The translations under genes and the position numbers were made by a program. Source: Lutibacter sp. HS1-25 (GTDB lineage: Bacteria; Bacteroidota; Bacteroidia; Flavobacteriales; Flavobacteriaceae). Taken from it: a stretch of DNA of 64,000 nt. Below the pieces are notes generated by a model that had not been told where the DNA came from, did no database searches, and saw nothing but the letters and a program-made list of their open reading frames with translations. The stretch covers positions 18,939 to 82,938 of the forward strand of contig NZ_RHLN01000006.1 of NCBI RefSeq assembly GCF_004121075.1, read 5' to 3'. Shown here one piece after another: positions 55,680-63,959 of the stretch (positions are counted from its first letter, which is position 1; the number at the start of each line of letters is the position of its first letter).

Positions 55680-58385
55680 TTATTGTTTAACCAATTTCAA
55701 CAACTGAGGTTCAGCAGTATTGATTTTGATAAAATAAACACCCGAAGGTTGATCCTCAATATTCAACTGAATTTTACCATATGTAACAGGATATACTTTT
55801 GAACTTAGCAATAAAGATTGAACATTATAAATTTGAACTTCAACAAATTTAACGGTTGTAGGTATACTAATTTCAAATTTACCAGTACTTGGATTTGGAT
55901 AAGCTAAAACTGTTTCAAACAAATCTACTTGTTTTGTAATTTTACCCTCACACTCAATAGCTGTTTTTACTTCAATTAAATCGCCTTGACTTACAGCTAC
56001 AGAAAAACTAGAAGCATTGGTTTTAAATTGTTCGTTTCCGTTAACCAATACTGCATAAGGCGTTGTACCCTTAGAAATTTCAATTTCTGCTTTATTAGCC
56101 TTGATAGTTGCTTTACCTTCAATAGTTCCTCCAGCTTCAATAGTAACAGAAAAACATTGCTCATAAGTTTCACCATCAACTGAAATACAAAATTCTAATG
56201 GCCCATCAGCTAAACCTTCAAGAGGTAAATTATTTGTAAAACTGTGTAAAGTACCATTAATTGTTACCTTATAATTATGTGTTTCAACAGCTGTTATATT
56301 TAATTTTCCGTTGTCTTTATTTGCACAGGTTTCACCAACGGTCTCAATGGTAAAATTATTTGCTGGTAAAATAAAACAACCTACTGCGTTTACATTTGCA
56401 CCTGCTGTTGTATTTGGGCATTGGTCTTTGTCATTCATTACACCATCATTATCATCATCTAATTGTCCGTTTGAACAACCATTAGCATCAACTAATTCAC
56501 CTAAAGGAGTATTTGGACAATCATCAACATTATTCATAACTCCATCGCTATCATCATCTAACTGACTTTGTGAACAACCATTTGCATTAACTTGCTCTCC
56601 AATTGGAGTATTAGCACAAGTATCGTCACTATTTTGAACGCCATCATTATCATCATCTAACTGTCCGTTTGAACAACCATTAGCATCAACTAATTCACCT
56701 AAAGGAGTATTAGGGCATAAATCATTTTCGTTTAAAACCCCATCACCATCTGAATCCGGATTGTTATCTGCAGTAATTTCAAAACTATCAACTGTCCAAC
56801 GAGTTGGCGTACTGTTGGCATAATATTTAAAAGCAAAATAAACTTGGCCTGTAATTGCACTAATATCAACATTGTTAAAAGTGAAAATTTCTTCAGTACC
56901 CGAAGTATTTGATTTTATTGGAATGGTAATATTAGGTACTGCAACCCACGTAAAACTAGCTGGATTACCAGAACCATTATAATCTAATGAATAAACTAAA
57001 GCTAAACTACTGTTTCCATAAGCTGCATCGGTATAAAAACTAATTTTTTCACCAGTATTTAGATCCATATCAACAGGATTTGATGTAATTAACCAATCTT
57101 TACTTAGCACATCTTGATTGAAGCCATTGATATTTATTGAACCCGAATTATTTTCACCAAACACCGATTCACAAGTCCAGTTTTTATCTGAAGCTTCGCT
57201 ATAAGTGAAGAATTTTAAGTTTGAACAATCTTCAAAGTTTTCTTGAATTAAATAAGTAGGCCCTTCTAATGTTTTTACTGACAAAGCACTACTAAATTCA
57301 GAATAATTAGAACTTGCATCTCTAGCTTTAATTGTAATTGAATATGTTGTACTTGGATTTAAATTTGAAATTGTTGTAGTTGTTGAAGTTGAAGATTGCA
57401 AATAAGCACCATCAACATAAATAGCATAATCATACACTTTAATATTATCTGTTGAAGGATTCCAGCTAATTTCTAATGTTTCATAAGTAACATTGTTAGC
57501 TATTAAATTTAAAGGAGCCGTTGGAGCTTCTTTATCAGTAGTTCCGTTCATATTCCAATTGTCTTCAGCAACCAAACCACCCCAAATTAAAGTCGCCAAA
57601 TACGGGTTATCTATAAAAGGATTTCTATTTTTTTGAATACCAAAAAGTATTTCATTTCTATTGGCTTCAAAAGGCGAAACAGGATCTTCAACATTCCAAT
57701 TTAAAAAAAGAGCAATCATATTTGGATCATCTAATAAGGGCGTTCCAAAACCTACATTTTTAGGCAAACAATTGGTTTCAGCTATTTGAGTTCCCGTACC
57801 GTGATAACGTGTGTACATATACATTATAATACGTGCAACATCACCTTTCCATTCATCACCAGGATACCAACCTCCATTTGTTGTAACTATATGTGAATTT
57901 CCATTTCCATCGGTAAATTTATTATTACTTCTATCACCATTCCTTTCTTGATCTGCCGGGCGTAAATTGTGAACATCGGTTCCAGGTCCAGGCTCATCAG
58001 TTCCTAAATTTGGATTTGCCAATGACTTTGCAAAAACATGCTCTCTATTCCATTTTCCATCAATATAAACCGAACCAGCAGTCTCAGATTTTAGTCTAGT
58101 TCTATCTGTTGAAAAAAATCCATCAGTATCATTAAACCCATAAATTAACAAAACATTGTTGCTATTTAAAGGATCTTCATCTGCTAATTTACAAGCATCC
58201 CAAACATCTACAGGTGAGCCTGTATAAGGAATTCCGACATGAGTAGATGTTAATTTTTGAGACAATTCTAAAAAAAGTTCATTACCAGTCTTTGTTAAAT
58301 CCACCCCAGTATAATATGATGGAATTTGTGAAAAAACAGGTAGTGTTACAAAAAATAATACAAGGTATAGTAAGAAATTTTTCAC
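55680..58385 (-). CDS. Secreted endonuclease I with FN3, TSP3 and T9SS C-terminal domains
   Basis: 901 residues, GTG start at 58385, signal ending VFSQ. Residues 25-270 are an endonuclease I domain (KWNREHVFAKS, GTDVHNLRPADQERNGDRSNNKF) with the His/Asn/Arg metal site. A fibronectin type III domain follows (SWNPSTDNIKVYDYAIYVDG), then a cleaved-adhesin/choice-of-anchor-type domain (QENFEDCSNLKFF), then four thrombospondin type 3 repeats (DSDGDGVLNENDLCPNT, DDDNDGVQNSDDTC and two more) that bind calcium. The last 70 residues (AYPNPSTGKFEISI, GVYFIKI) are a type A T9SS sorting domain. It degrades DNA or RNA outside the cell, feeding the receptor locus. Confidence 0.93.
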   Translation of the reverse strand: MKNFLLYLVLFFVTLPVFSQIPSYYTGVDLTKTGNELFLELSQKLTSTHVGIPYTGSPVDVWDACKLADEDPLNSNNVLLIYGFNDTDGFFSTDRTRLKSETAGSVYIDGKWNREHVFAKSLANPNLGTDEPGPGTDVHNLRPADQERNGDRSNNKFTDGNGNSHIVTTNGGWYPGDEWKGDVARIIMYMYTRYHGTGTQIAETNCLPKNVGFGTPLLDDPNMIALFLNWNVEDPVSPFEANRNEILFGIQKNRNPFIDNPYLATLIWGGLVAEDNWNMNGTTDKEAPTAPLNLIANNVTYETLEISWNPSTDNIKVYDYAIYVDGAYLQSSTSTTTTISNLNPSTTYSITIKARDASSNYSEFSSALSVKTLEGPTYLIQENFEDCSNLKFFTYSEASDKNWTCESVFGENNSGSININGFNQDVLSKDWLITSNPVDMDLNTGEKISFYTDAAYGNSSLALVYSLDYNGSGNPASFTWVAVPNITIPIKSNTSGTEEIFTFNNVDISAITGQVYFAFKYYANSTPTRWTVDSFEITADNNPDSDGDGVLNENDLCPNTPLGELVDANGCSNGQLDDDNDGVQNSDDTCANTPIGEQVNANGCSQSQLDDDSDGVMNNVDDCPNTPLGELVDANGCSNGQLDDDNDGVMNDKDQCPNTTAGANVNAVGCFILPANNFTIETVGETCANKDNGKLNITAVETHNYKVTINGTLHSFTNNLPLEGLADGPLEFCISVDGETYEQCFSVTIEAGGTIEGKATIKANKAEIEISKGTTPYAVLVNGNEQFKTNASSFSVAVSQGDLIEVKTAIECEGKITKQVDLFETVLAYPNPSTGKFEISIPTTVKFVEVQIYNVQSLLLSSKVYPVTYGKIQLNIEDQPSGVYFIKINTAEPQLLKLVKQ
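56443..56711. repeat. 71-base near-identical repeats inside the TSP3 region
   Basis: Bases 56443-56513 and 56641-56711 are identical except one position, 198 bases apart, and encode two TSP3 units. The intervening unit is more diverged. The near-identity of a coding repeat suggests recent duplication or gene conversion, and recombination here would change the repeat number. Confidence 0.9.
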
Positions 58386-58404
58386 TTAAAAATATTTTAT
58401 TTTA

Positions 58405-58432
58405 CAAATCTATTGCTATTATATAAAAACAA
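58405..58432 (-). promoter_or_regulatory. Promoter of the endonuclease gene
   Basis: On the minus strand TTG (58430-58432) and TAGATTTG (58405-58412) are 17 bases apart and match the Bacteroidetes pattern; the GTG start follows 20 bases later. Confidence 0.55.
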
Positions 58433-58518
58433 CAACTATTAAAGTTAATTCTATGTAAATAACCAAATTAATATAGCAAATTGTATAAAATAAACTGACT
58501 CCTTTACAATATTTTAGC

Positions 58519-58623
58519 TTAAAACCAAAATCCCACAACTTTTGACTTGATTCGAACTACAAGAGTGTTAAAAGTTGTACCATTCACTTTTTCATACGTT
58601 TTGTAATCTACAATTGTTACCAT
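58519..58623 (-). pseudogene. Truncated N-terminal remnant of a small conserved gene
   Basis: A 34-codon frame begins MVTIVDYKTYEKVNGTTFNT and then loses meaning (VRIKSKVVGFWF, stop). The start resembles the N-terminus of a small Bacteroidetes protein family, often in mobile DNA, that is about 100-130 residues long; I recall it only loosely. If so, this is a deletion remnant at the edge of the island. It could also be chance. Confidence 0.35.
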
Positions 58624-58748
58624 AGTTTTTTAAATTTTAAGATTATACAATTGAGCACGGGGGTATCCCGCAAAACTAAAGAAGGGTGGGGTTTGATTTT
58701 ATGTTAACTCGCTTTTTCGTTGAAAAAAATTAAATTTTTTCACAAAAA

Positions 58749-59525
58749 TTATTTTTTAAATTCAATAAATTTAAATTTCAAGCTATCAATAACTTTATTA
58801 TTCTCATAATCTTGAAGAGCATAATTAAATCCTGACTTATAGTAATCAACAACAATTAAATCCCTCTTTACAACTCCTCTCAATTCTTTAAAATAATTAG
58901 GATGTATAATATCTTCTTCGTAGGATTTTGGATCTTCTGACTCATAAAACTTCATAAATATTTGATTCCCATCAATACTATATTTAGAAATATCACCCAG
59001 CTTATCACATTCATTCAAATCAATAAACTCTGAAATTTCTTCATTTGAAATATTAAATTCATTTTCATTTTCTAAATAAATAACATATCCATTTTTGTTA
59101 AATACAAGTGCAAAAAAGATTTGAAATGTAATTCCTATTTCACTATTATAACCTGATTTACACGCAATATAGAAACCGTCAGTTTTTATTACTTTATCAT
59201 TAATTACTTTATAGCCATCATTAATGTTAACCTCATTTACATATTTTTGAAGAGAAGAATAAATATTTTTGTTAAGCCTACTTTTTTTAGAAATAGTTTC
59301 TTCAGCCTCTTTTATGCTATTATTAGTGATTTTTTCTTCAATTTTATCTGCTGTAGAATCAACAAAAGTAAAAACTAATGCAAAAACTATGATTACAACT
59401 CCTAGCGCAAGAAAAAGATTCCCAATACCTAAATCAATATTTGTAGATGCTATCATTCCAAAAATTAAGGTTATTCCAATAATGGATAATACAATTGAAA
59501 TAATTATCTTAGATGTGTCATTCAT
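58749..59525 (-). CDS. Orphan membrane protein
   Basis: 258 residues. Two membrane helices at about 8-30 and 33-55, then a charged soluble part of 190 residues with a mixed alpha-beta look (GFYIACKSGYNSEIGITFQIFFALVF, DLIVVDYYKSGFNYALQDYENN). No family recognised. Last of a run of minus-strand orphan genes; the gap to the next is 63 bases. Confidence 0.7.
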   Translation of the reverse strand: MNDTSKIIISIVLSIIGITLIFGMIASTNIDLGIGNLFLALGVVIIVFALVFTFVDSTADKIEEKITNNSIKEAEETISKKSRLNKNIYSSLQKYVNEVNINDGYKVINDKVIKTDGFYIACKSGYNSEIGITFQIFFALVFNKNGYVIYLENENEFNISNEEISEFIDLNECDKLGDISKYSIDGNQIFMKFYESEDPKSYEEDIIHPNYFKELRGVVKRDLIVVDYYKSGFNYALQDYENNKVIDSLKFKFIEFKK

Positions 59526-59588
59526 AATATACTATTTTACATTAAATCCAAAAAGTTTTTTTACCCCCTTAATAAAGTGGATTTAAAT

Positions 59589-60017
59589 TTATTTGTTATT
59601 TATTTTTAAATCAAAAAATACTTGACTTGATTCTTTGTTGTAAACCATCAAACTTAATTTTTTGTCTGTAGGATAATAGAATACAATCGTGGTTTCTATT
59701 GGGTTATCCAAATGTTGTGTAAGGCATTTGTACAGATAATTTGTAGTGCCATTATCTTTTATTTTGCCCAAATAATCAACTACTTCATAAAATAATAATT
59801 TATCAGGTATTCTCGGGTCTTGTATAGCAATACTCCCTTCAGTATTATTTTTATCAATTAGAATAGTAATTTTAAATTCGGATTCTTCTATAAAATTATT
59901 TTCTTTAGATGAATTATCTTGAAAACTTGTTTTATAGCTTCTATAATCACCACTAAAATTTTGGGAGTAACATAATGTATTTATTAAAATTGTTAAGGTG
60001 ATTAGCGTTTTTTTCAT
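59589..60017 (-). CDS. Orphan secreted protein
   Basis: 142 residues with a signal peptide ending LCYSQ and a beta-rich body (FSGDYRSYKTSFQDN, TTIVFYYPTDKKLSLMVYN). It looks like a small periplasmic beta-barrel-like or lipocalin-like protein but no family is recognised. It lies 33 bases after the next upstream gene. Confidence 0.7.
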   Translation of the reverse strand: MKKTLITLTILINTLCYSQNFSGDYRSYKTSFQDNSSKENNFIEESEFKITILIDKNNTEGSIAIQDPRIPDKLLFYEVVDYLGKIKDNGTTNYLYKCLTQHLDNPIETTIVFYYPTDKKLSLMVYNKESSQVFFDLKINNK

Positions 60018-60050
60018 AGGCGTTTAATTTTTAGAAGGGATGTATATTCA

Positions 60051-60458
60051 TTAGGTAACATCTGTCCAAACATTCACCTTACTTTCCATCTCTTCAATCA
60101 GTGCCCAAGCTATTCTTTGCTGAGCAGCAATATCCAAATTTCTAACATTAGGTAGTTGTTTTTCTAAAATTACCTCTTGCATAAAATATTTATATTTCCA
60201 AATAATTGTTAAATGTCCTGTACTATAATGAAAGTTTATAATCTGATTTTTTCCTTCTTCATATAAATTAAAACTTCTCTTATCAATCCCTATCACTGAG
60301 CCAGCTCCCTCAAAAGCAAAATTATTCAATATTTTAACTATGTATTCGAATTTAAGCTCAAGTGGCTGATCATTTAATTCCATATTGTCTTTACGCAGGT
60401 TATTCATAAAACTAATTATTATGAAACCAACTATTATTATTAATAATGTCCAAATCAT
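60051..60458 (-). CDS. Orphan protein with an N-terminal membrane anchor
   Basis: 135 residues. One helix (IWTLLIIIVGFIIISFM) anchors a soluble domain of about 115 residues (LELKFEYIVKILNNFAFEGAGSVIGIDKRSFNLYEEGKNQIINFHY). No family recognised. 12 bases after the 60471-60905 gene, so probably in the same transcript. Confidence 0.68.
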   Translation of the reverse strand: MIWTLLIIIVGFIIISFMNNLRKDNMELNDQPLELKFEYIVKILNNFAFEGAGSVIGIDKRSFNLYEEGKNQIINFHYSTGHLTIIWKYKYFMQEVILEKQLPNVRNLDIAAQQRIAWALIEEMESKVNVWTDVT

Positions 60459-60470
60459 ATCTTATATTTT

Positions 60471-60905
60471 TTAGTAAATATGTTGATTAATTATAGCTAG
60501 AGCGTAGTCTAATGTAGAACTTGAAATACTTGAGTTAGCAATTCTTTCATTGCTCGGACAAAGTTTATTATATTCACCTAGTATAACTTCAAAAAGTAGA
60601 TTCTTTTCCTTAATAAATAATTGCTTTTGATTTTCTTTAAAAAAGTTTTCAAAATAACAAATACAAAATATTATTACAGGTATTTTATTATAAAATTCCT
60701 CACTTAATTCATCTAATAAATTTTCGCTAAGACCATAACCTATTGTCTTGTGATAAGCCATATTTCTAAAGTTTAATAAAGCTAATACACTCTCTTTTGT
60801 ATGATTTCCCTCATAAAATAAACTATAGTAATTTTCAGTCATTACTCTAGAAGTTCCTCCTGGTGCATTTTTACCTGTTCGCATCATCCATTTAAATAAT
60901 CCCAT
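60471..60905 (-). CDS. Orphan soluble protein
   Basis: 144 residues, helical, no signal. The start MGLFKWMMRTGKNAPGGTSRV and a Phe/Tyr-rich middle (VIIFCICYFENFF) are notable. No family recognised. It follows a 50-codon frame by 5 bases and is the first robust gene of the orphan operon. Confidence 0.68.
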   Translation of the reverse strand: MGLFKWMMRTGKNAPGGTSRVMTENYYSLFYEGNHTKESVLALLNFRNMAYHKTIGYGLSENLLDELSEEFYNKIPVIIFCICYFENFFKENQKQLFIKEKNLLFEVILGEYNKLCPSNERIANSSISSSTLDYALAIINQHIY

Positions 60906-60910
60906 ATTCT

Positions 60911-61063
60911 CTAATTATATTTAAAAGTTACTATATCTTGTTTTGTTTCACTACCAATATGGCTTTTTGGAAAACCACAATTTATTGTATATCTATTTTC
61001 TTGGTCAGAACAGGAAGTAGATAATAACGATATCAACCTTGATTGATGAATTTTATTTTTCAT
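60911..61063 (-). CDS. Possible 50-residue leader or truncated lipoprotein
   Basis: ATG at 61063 opens a 50-codon frame ending at 60911, 5 bases before the 60905 gene. LISLLSTSCSDQEN looks like a lipoprotein signal but the hydrophobic part is short and starts with polar residues, which could reflect a frameshift in an older lipoprotein gene. It begins right behind a good promoter. Confidence 0.4.
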   Translation of the reverse strand: MKNKIHQSRLISLLSTSCSDQENRYTINCGFPKSHIGSETKQDIVTFKYN

Positions 61064-61086
61064 AGTTTATTGTTTTTAATTTATTT

Positions 61087-61094
61087 CAAATATA
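61087..61094 (-). promoter_or_regulatory. Promoter -7 box of the orphan operon
   Basis: On the minus strand TATATTTG matches TAnnTTTG exactly, 23 bases before the ATG at 61063. Its first two bases belong to the neighbouring 16-base palindrome. Confidence 0.5.
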
Positions 61095-61108
61095 GGCATA
61101 TATGCCTA
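61093..61108. promoter_or_regulatory. 16-base perfect palindrome, probable XRE operator
   Basis: TAGGCATATATGCCTA is a perfect palindrome in the gap between the orphan operon and the divergent XRE gene. It overlaps the -7 box of the operon and lies 34 bases before the XRE start, as expected for the operator of the XRE regulator. Confidence 0.65.
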
Positions 61109-61142
61109 CTTATTTATTGTAATACTCTACGAATTTTACCTA

Positions 61143-61367
61143 GTGGAGTATATAGAAAATTCAGCGTTTTTAATTGCCTTTGGTAAAAACCTTAGAAAGT
61201 ATAGAAAACTAAAAGGTTTTACACAGGAACAACTTGCCAATGATTTAGGTATTGAAATTTCCCAAATAAGCAGAATTGAAAGAGGTGTCATAAATACCTC
61301 AATTGGAAATGCTTATACTATAGCTAAAGTTTTAAAAATTGATATTAAAGAGTTATTTGATTTTTGA
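61143..61367 (+). CDS. XRE-family helix-turn-helix regulator
   Basis: 74 residues, GTG start (no in-frame ATG upstream). LRKYRKLKGFTQEQLANDLGIEISQISRIERGVINTSIGNAYTIAKVLKI is one HTH_3 domain with nothing else, like SinR/Cro-type regulators. It is divergent from the orphan operon with a palindromic operator between. It probably represses its own gene and the operon. Confidence 0.9.
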   Translation: MEYIENSAFLIAFGKNLRKYRKLKGFTQEQLANDLGIEISQISRIERGVINTSIGNAYTIAKVLKIDIKELFDF

Positions 61368-61377
61368 TTAACCAAGC

Positions 61378-61404
61378 AAAAAACCACCCCTAAATTAGAG
61401 GTGG
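61378..61404 (-). terminator. Terminator between convergent XRE and lipoprotein genes
   Basis: CCACC at 61384-61388 pairs with GGTGG at 61400-61404, with two further pairs past a mismatch; on the minus strand a run of six T follows. It ends the lipoprotein transcript and may also slow the XRE transcript. Confidence 0.65.
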
Positions 61405-61419
61405 CTTAATAATTTTATT

Positions 61420-62145
61420 TTAATAATAGTAATCTAAATAAATTTTTGAAGTTTGCCCGTGGTCAAATATAAATAAATCGGCTGTCATAGGATAACCATC
61501 TTCATCATACTCATAATCAAACTGAATTTCAAATACAGTTATTCCTTGAGCATCTTTAAATACCATTCCTCTTATATTATTGTTTGGAATAAGATTTCTA
61601 GCCTTCATTAACTTAGGGTTTTGATAACCAAAATTAAGTTGAGTTTTATCAAGAACATCAAGCATCATTGATGATTTTAATGTGTAAAATAAAAAATTAG
61701 GTTTTGAATCATAAAATATCTCGCCAATAATTGAAGTAGAATTATATCCATTTTCAAAAGTAAGAATCTTAGAAGGGTTTCCATTTGTGTCAAATTCTAA
61801 TACCTCTCCTGTATCAAAAGCATCATAAGGAACATTATATAATTCACTAATGGTAAACATTCCTTCTCTATAAGATCCTATTGTATTCAATTCCCCTTGC
61901 GAATTATAATTAAATGAGTAGGTTTCTTCTCCATCTGAAATACTACTTAATTGATTATTACCTCCATAATTAAACATCACAAAAGCTTTCTCTCCATATG
62001 TATTTAAACCTTCAATCCTTTTTATAAGTTTTTCTTTTACTTCTCCGTTCACCTCTTCGAACTCATCTTCAATTGTGGTTTCATCACCGCAACTATAAAA
62101 TAACATAATTCCAATTAATGGTAATAAATACTTAATCTTTTTCAT
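61420..62145 (-). CDS. Orphan lipoprotein
   Basis: 241 residues, lipobox MLFYSC near residue 19 followed by GDETTIEDEFEEVNGE, an acidic stretch suggesting surface export. Segments such as YSFNYNSQGELNTIGSYREG and FDYEYDEDGYPMTADLF resemble YD-type beta repeats of DUF4595-like lipoproteins. No specific family is claimed. Confidence 0.72.
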   Translation of the reverse strand: MKKIKYLLPLIGIMLFYSCGDETTIEDEFEEVNGEVKEKLIKRIEGLNTYGEKAFVMFNYGGNNQLSSISDGEETYSFNYNSQGELNTIGSYREGMFTISELYNVPYDAFDTGEVLEFDTNGNPSKILTFENGYNSTSIIGEIFYDSKPNFLFYTLKSSMMLDVLDKTQLNFGYQNPKLMKARNLIPNNNIRGMVFKDAQGITVFEIQFDYEYDEDGYPMTADLFIFDHGQTSKIYLDYYY

Positions 62146-62231
62146 CTCTAAAATAATTTAATAATGCTTACTATTAAGGGGTTCAGCTTTCCCTAATCTT
62201 TCATCAAAAATAATTATAATAAAGTTTAAAA

Positions 62232-62285
62232 TCTTACGGGTTTCCGTAAGACTTGTTAATAATAAAGATTCTAAATAAGAGTCTT
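62232..62285 (-). terminator. Two hairpins after the integrase gene
   Basis: TCTTACGG (62232-62239) and CCGTAAGA (62244-62251) form a perfect 8-pair stem with a 4-base loop; AAGATTCT (62265-62272) pairs with AGAGTCTT (62278-62285) with one G-T. On the minus strand they follow the integrase stop and could end its transcript or mark a recombination site. Confidence 0.5.
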
Positions 62286-62297
62286 ATTGTTAATTTA

Positions 62298-63506
62298 TTA
62301 TATTTTTTTATTATTCAATCTCTTCATCTCTTCACTAACCTTCTTCTTCACAACCTTACCATAACTATCTTCAGTTATTGTAATACTACTATGACCTAAC
62401 AATTGACTCACAATTTCCATAGGTACATTATTATATAATAATACTGTACTAGCAAATGTTTTTCTAGCTGTATGTGTTGTCAGCCTTTTTTCTATCTTAA
62501 GTAATGGTGCCATTTCCTTCAAATAAGAATTGTAACGTTGGTTGCTACAGATATTAAATATGTTATCAAAACTATCATTTGCATATTTATCAATCAACTC
62601 TCTAGCTTTTGGCAATAATGGAACAGAAATATTCTTTTGCGTTTTCTCACGTTTCATTTCTATCCATAATTCATTATCAAAACCTTTAACAATATGCTGT
62701 TTTTTTAGGTTTTTGATTTCATTGTAGGCGAGTCCAGTATAGCAACTAAAAACAAACCAATCCTTCACTTGTTGCAATCTGAGTTGACTGAATTGATGTT
62801 TTTCAAGCTGTTTCAGTTCATCTTCAGATAAAAACACAATCTCAGTTTTTACACTTTTAGTTTTATACAACATAAATGGGTCTCTATCCATATAGCCTTT
62901 AGATAAAGCAACCTTAATGGGTTTTCTAAAACGCTGTATAGATTTGTTAATGGTAATTTGTTTTTGACTTTTTTCTACCTTTAAATAATATTCAAAATCA
63001 TTCAAAAATTGTAATGTTAATTTCTTTAATGGGAAATCATTGGTTTTATATCTCCATTTTATAAATGACTTTACATTGTTTCTAACATAGTGAAACTTAT
63101 TCCAGGTTGCTTGTTTTATATCAATACTAATAAGCTTTTTAAGCATTTTTAAGTAACTTTCAAACACTTCTAATACATTATGTTCTTTGGCTATTTTCTC
63201 ACCTTTATATAAGGTGTAAATATCATCTATAGTAAAGCTGTTTTCCTGAACTTGAAGCAATAAAAAAGCCTGACGAATTTTATTTTCTATCAGGCTCAGT
63301 TGTTGATTTACTAAAGTATTTTCTTTGTTAGGTGGTTCAGCGATTTGCTGTTTATTGTCCCAATATACAGGATTTATAAATAACCCTGTTGAGAATTCCT
63401 TTCTGTTTTTATTATAGGTGAATCTGCACTTTATAGAGGATTTACCTAATTTATTAATTCTATTAGTTGAAATCAAGAATAGAATATTAATTTTATTATT
63501 GTTCAT
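62298..63506 (-). CDS. Tyrosine recombinase (phage-type integrase), Bacteroidetes mobile-element type
   Basis: 402 residues. An N-terminal arm-binding domain and a SAM-like core-binding domain precede the catalytic domain: lysine in MKREKTQKNISVP, His345-x-x-Arg348 in HTARKTF, His372 in LLGHSS and nucleophile Tyr382 in EDSYGKV. The first arginine of the family is missing: the TGLR position is TGLAY, with Ala260. This is usual in a Bacteroidetes branch that includes conjugative-transposon integrases. It probably moves the 58.7-63.5 kb orphan segment; no tRNA gene or clear att repeats were seen. Confidence 0.9.
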   Translation of the reverse strand: MNNNKINILFLISTNRINKLGKSSIKCRFTYNKNRKEFSTGLFINPVYWDNKQQIAEPPNKENTLVNQQLSLIENKIRQAFLLLQVQENSFTIDDIYTLYKGEKIAKEHNVLEVFESYLKMLKKLISIDIKQATWNKFHYVRNNVKSFIKWRYKTNDFPLKKLTLQFLNDFEYYLKVEKSQKQITINKSIQRFRKPIKVALSKGYMDRDPFMLYKTKSVKTEIVFLSEDELKQLEKHQFSQLRLQQVKDWFVFSCYTGLAYNEIKNLKKQHIVKGFDNELWIEMKREKTQKNISVPLLPKARELIDKYANDSFDNIFNICSNQRYNSYLKEMAPLLKIEKRLTTHTARKTFASTVLLYNNVPMEIVSQLLGHSSITITEDSYGKVVKKKVSEEMKRLNNKKI

Positions 63507-63605
63507 TGTTTTTAGTTATGATTAGTTAATGGTGTATTCAGGATCATTCTCAAAAGTTGTGTGTGAATTGAATTAAAATTATGATTTTTGTTTAAAAAAT
63601 AAATT

Positions 63606-63959
63606 TTGGACAATTATCTAGACTTACTAAAACTCATACTCCCTGAGTTTTTAATCAACCACTTCTATCTGGTAAAGAACACCAAAAACGGTGAAGTAAT
63701 GCATCTTTATTTTGAAGAGCGAAATATACCTCCAAAAGAGCAGGTTTCCAAAGTTCTAATAGCGCACGGTTTTCACAAAGAAGTAACAATCCAAGATTTT
63801 CCATTACGTGGAAACACGGTCTATCTACACATAAAACGACGTAGATGGCTGGACAAAACAACCAAGGAAGTTATTCAAAGAGATTGGAACTTAGTAGCAC
63901 AGGGAACACGGATGACCACCGAGTTTGCTGCTTTTTTAAAAGAAATTAGTCAATACTAA
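63606..63959 (+). mobile_element. ISAon1-type transposase, N-terminal reading frame
   Basis: 117 residues, TTG start at 63606 since no in-frame ATG precedes the conserved part. LLKLILPEFLINHFYLVKNTKNGEVMHLYFEE, DFPLRGNTVYLHIKRRRWLDK and RDWNLVAQGTRMTTEFAAFLKEISQY match the N-terminal region protein of the ISAon1 group (a DNA-binding part). The catalytic DDE part is in another frame that continues past the window. Confidence 0.85.

Larger units (their letters stand above)
58386..58748. other. 363-base intergenic region bordering accessory DNA
   Basis: It carries the endonuclease promoter at 58405-58432, a truncated reading frame at 58519-58623, and a short GC hairpin (CGGG/CCCG, at about 58660) in a purine-rich patch. 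The composition changes here from conserved genes to orphan genes, so this is the likely left border of an accessory segment. Confidence 0.55.
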
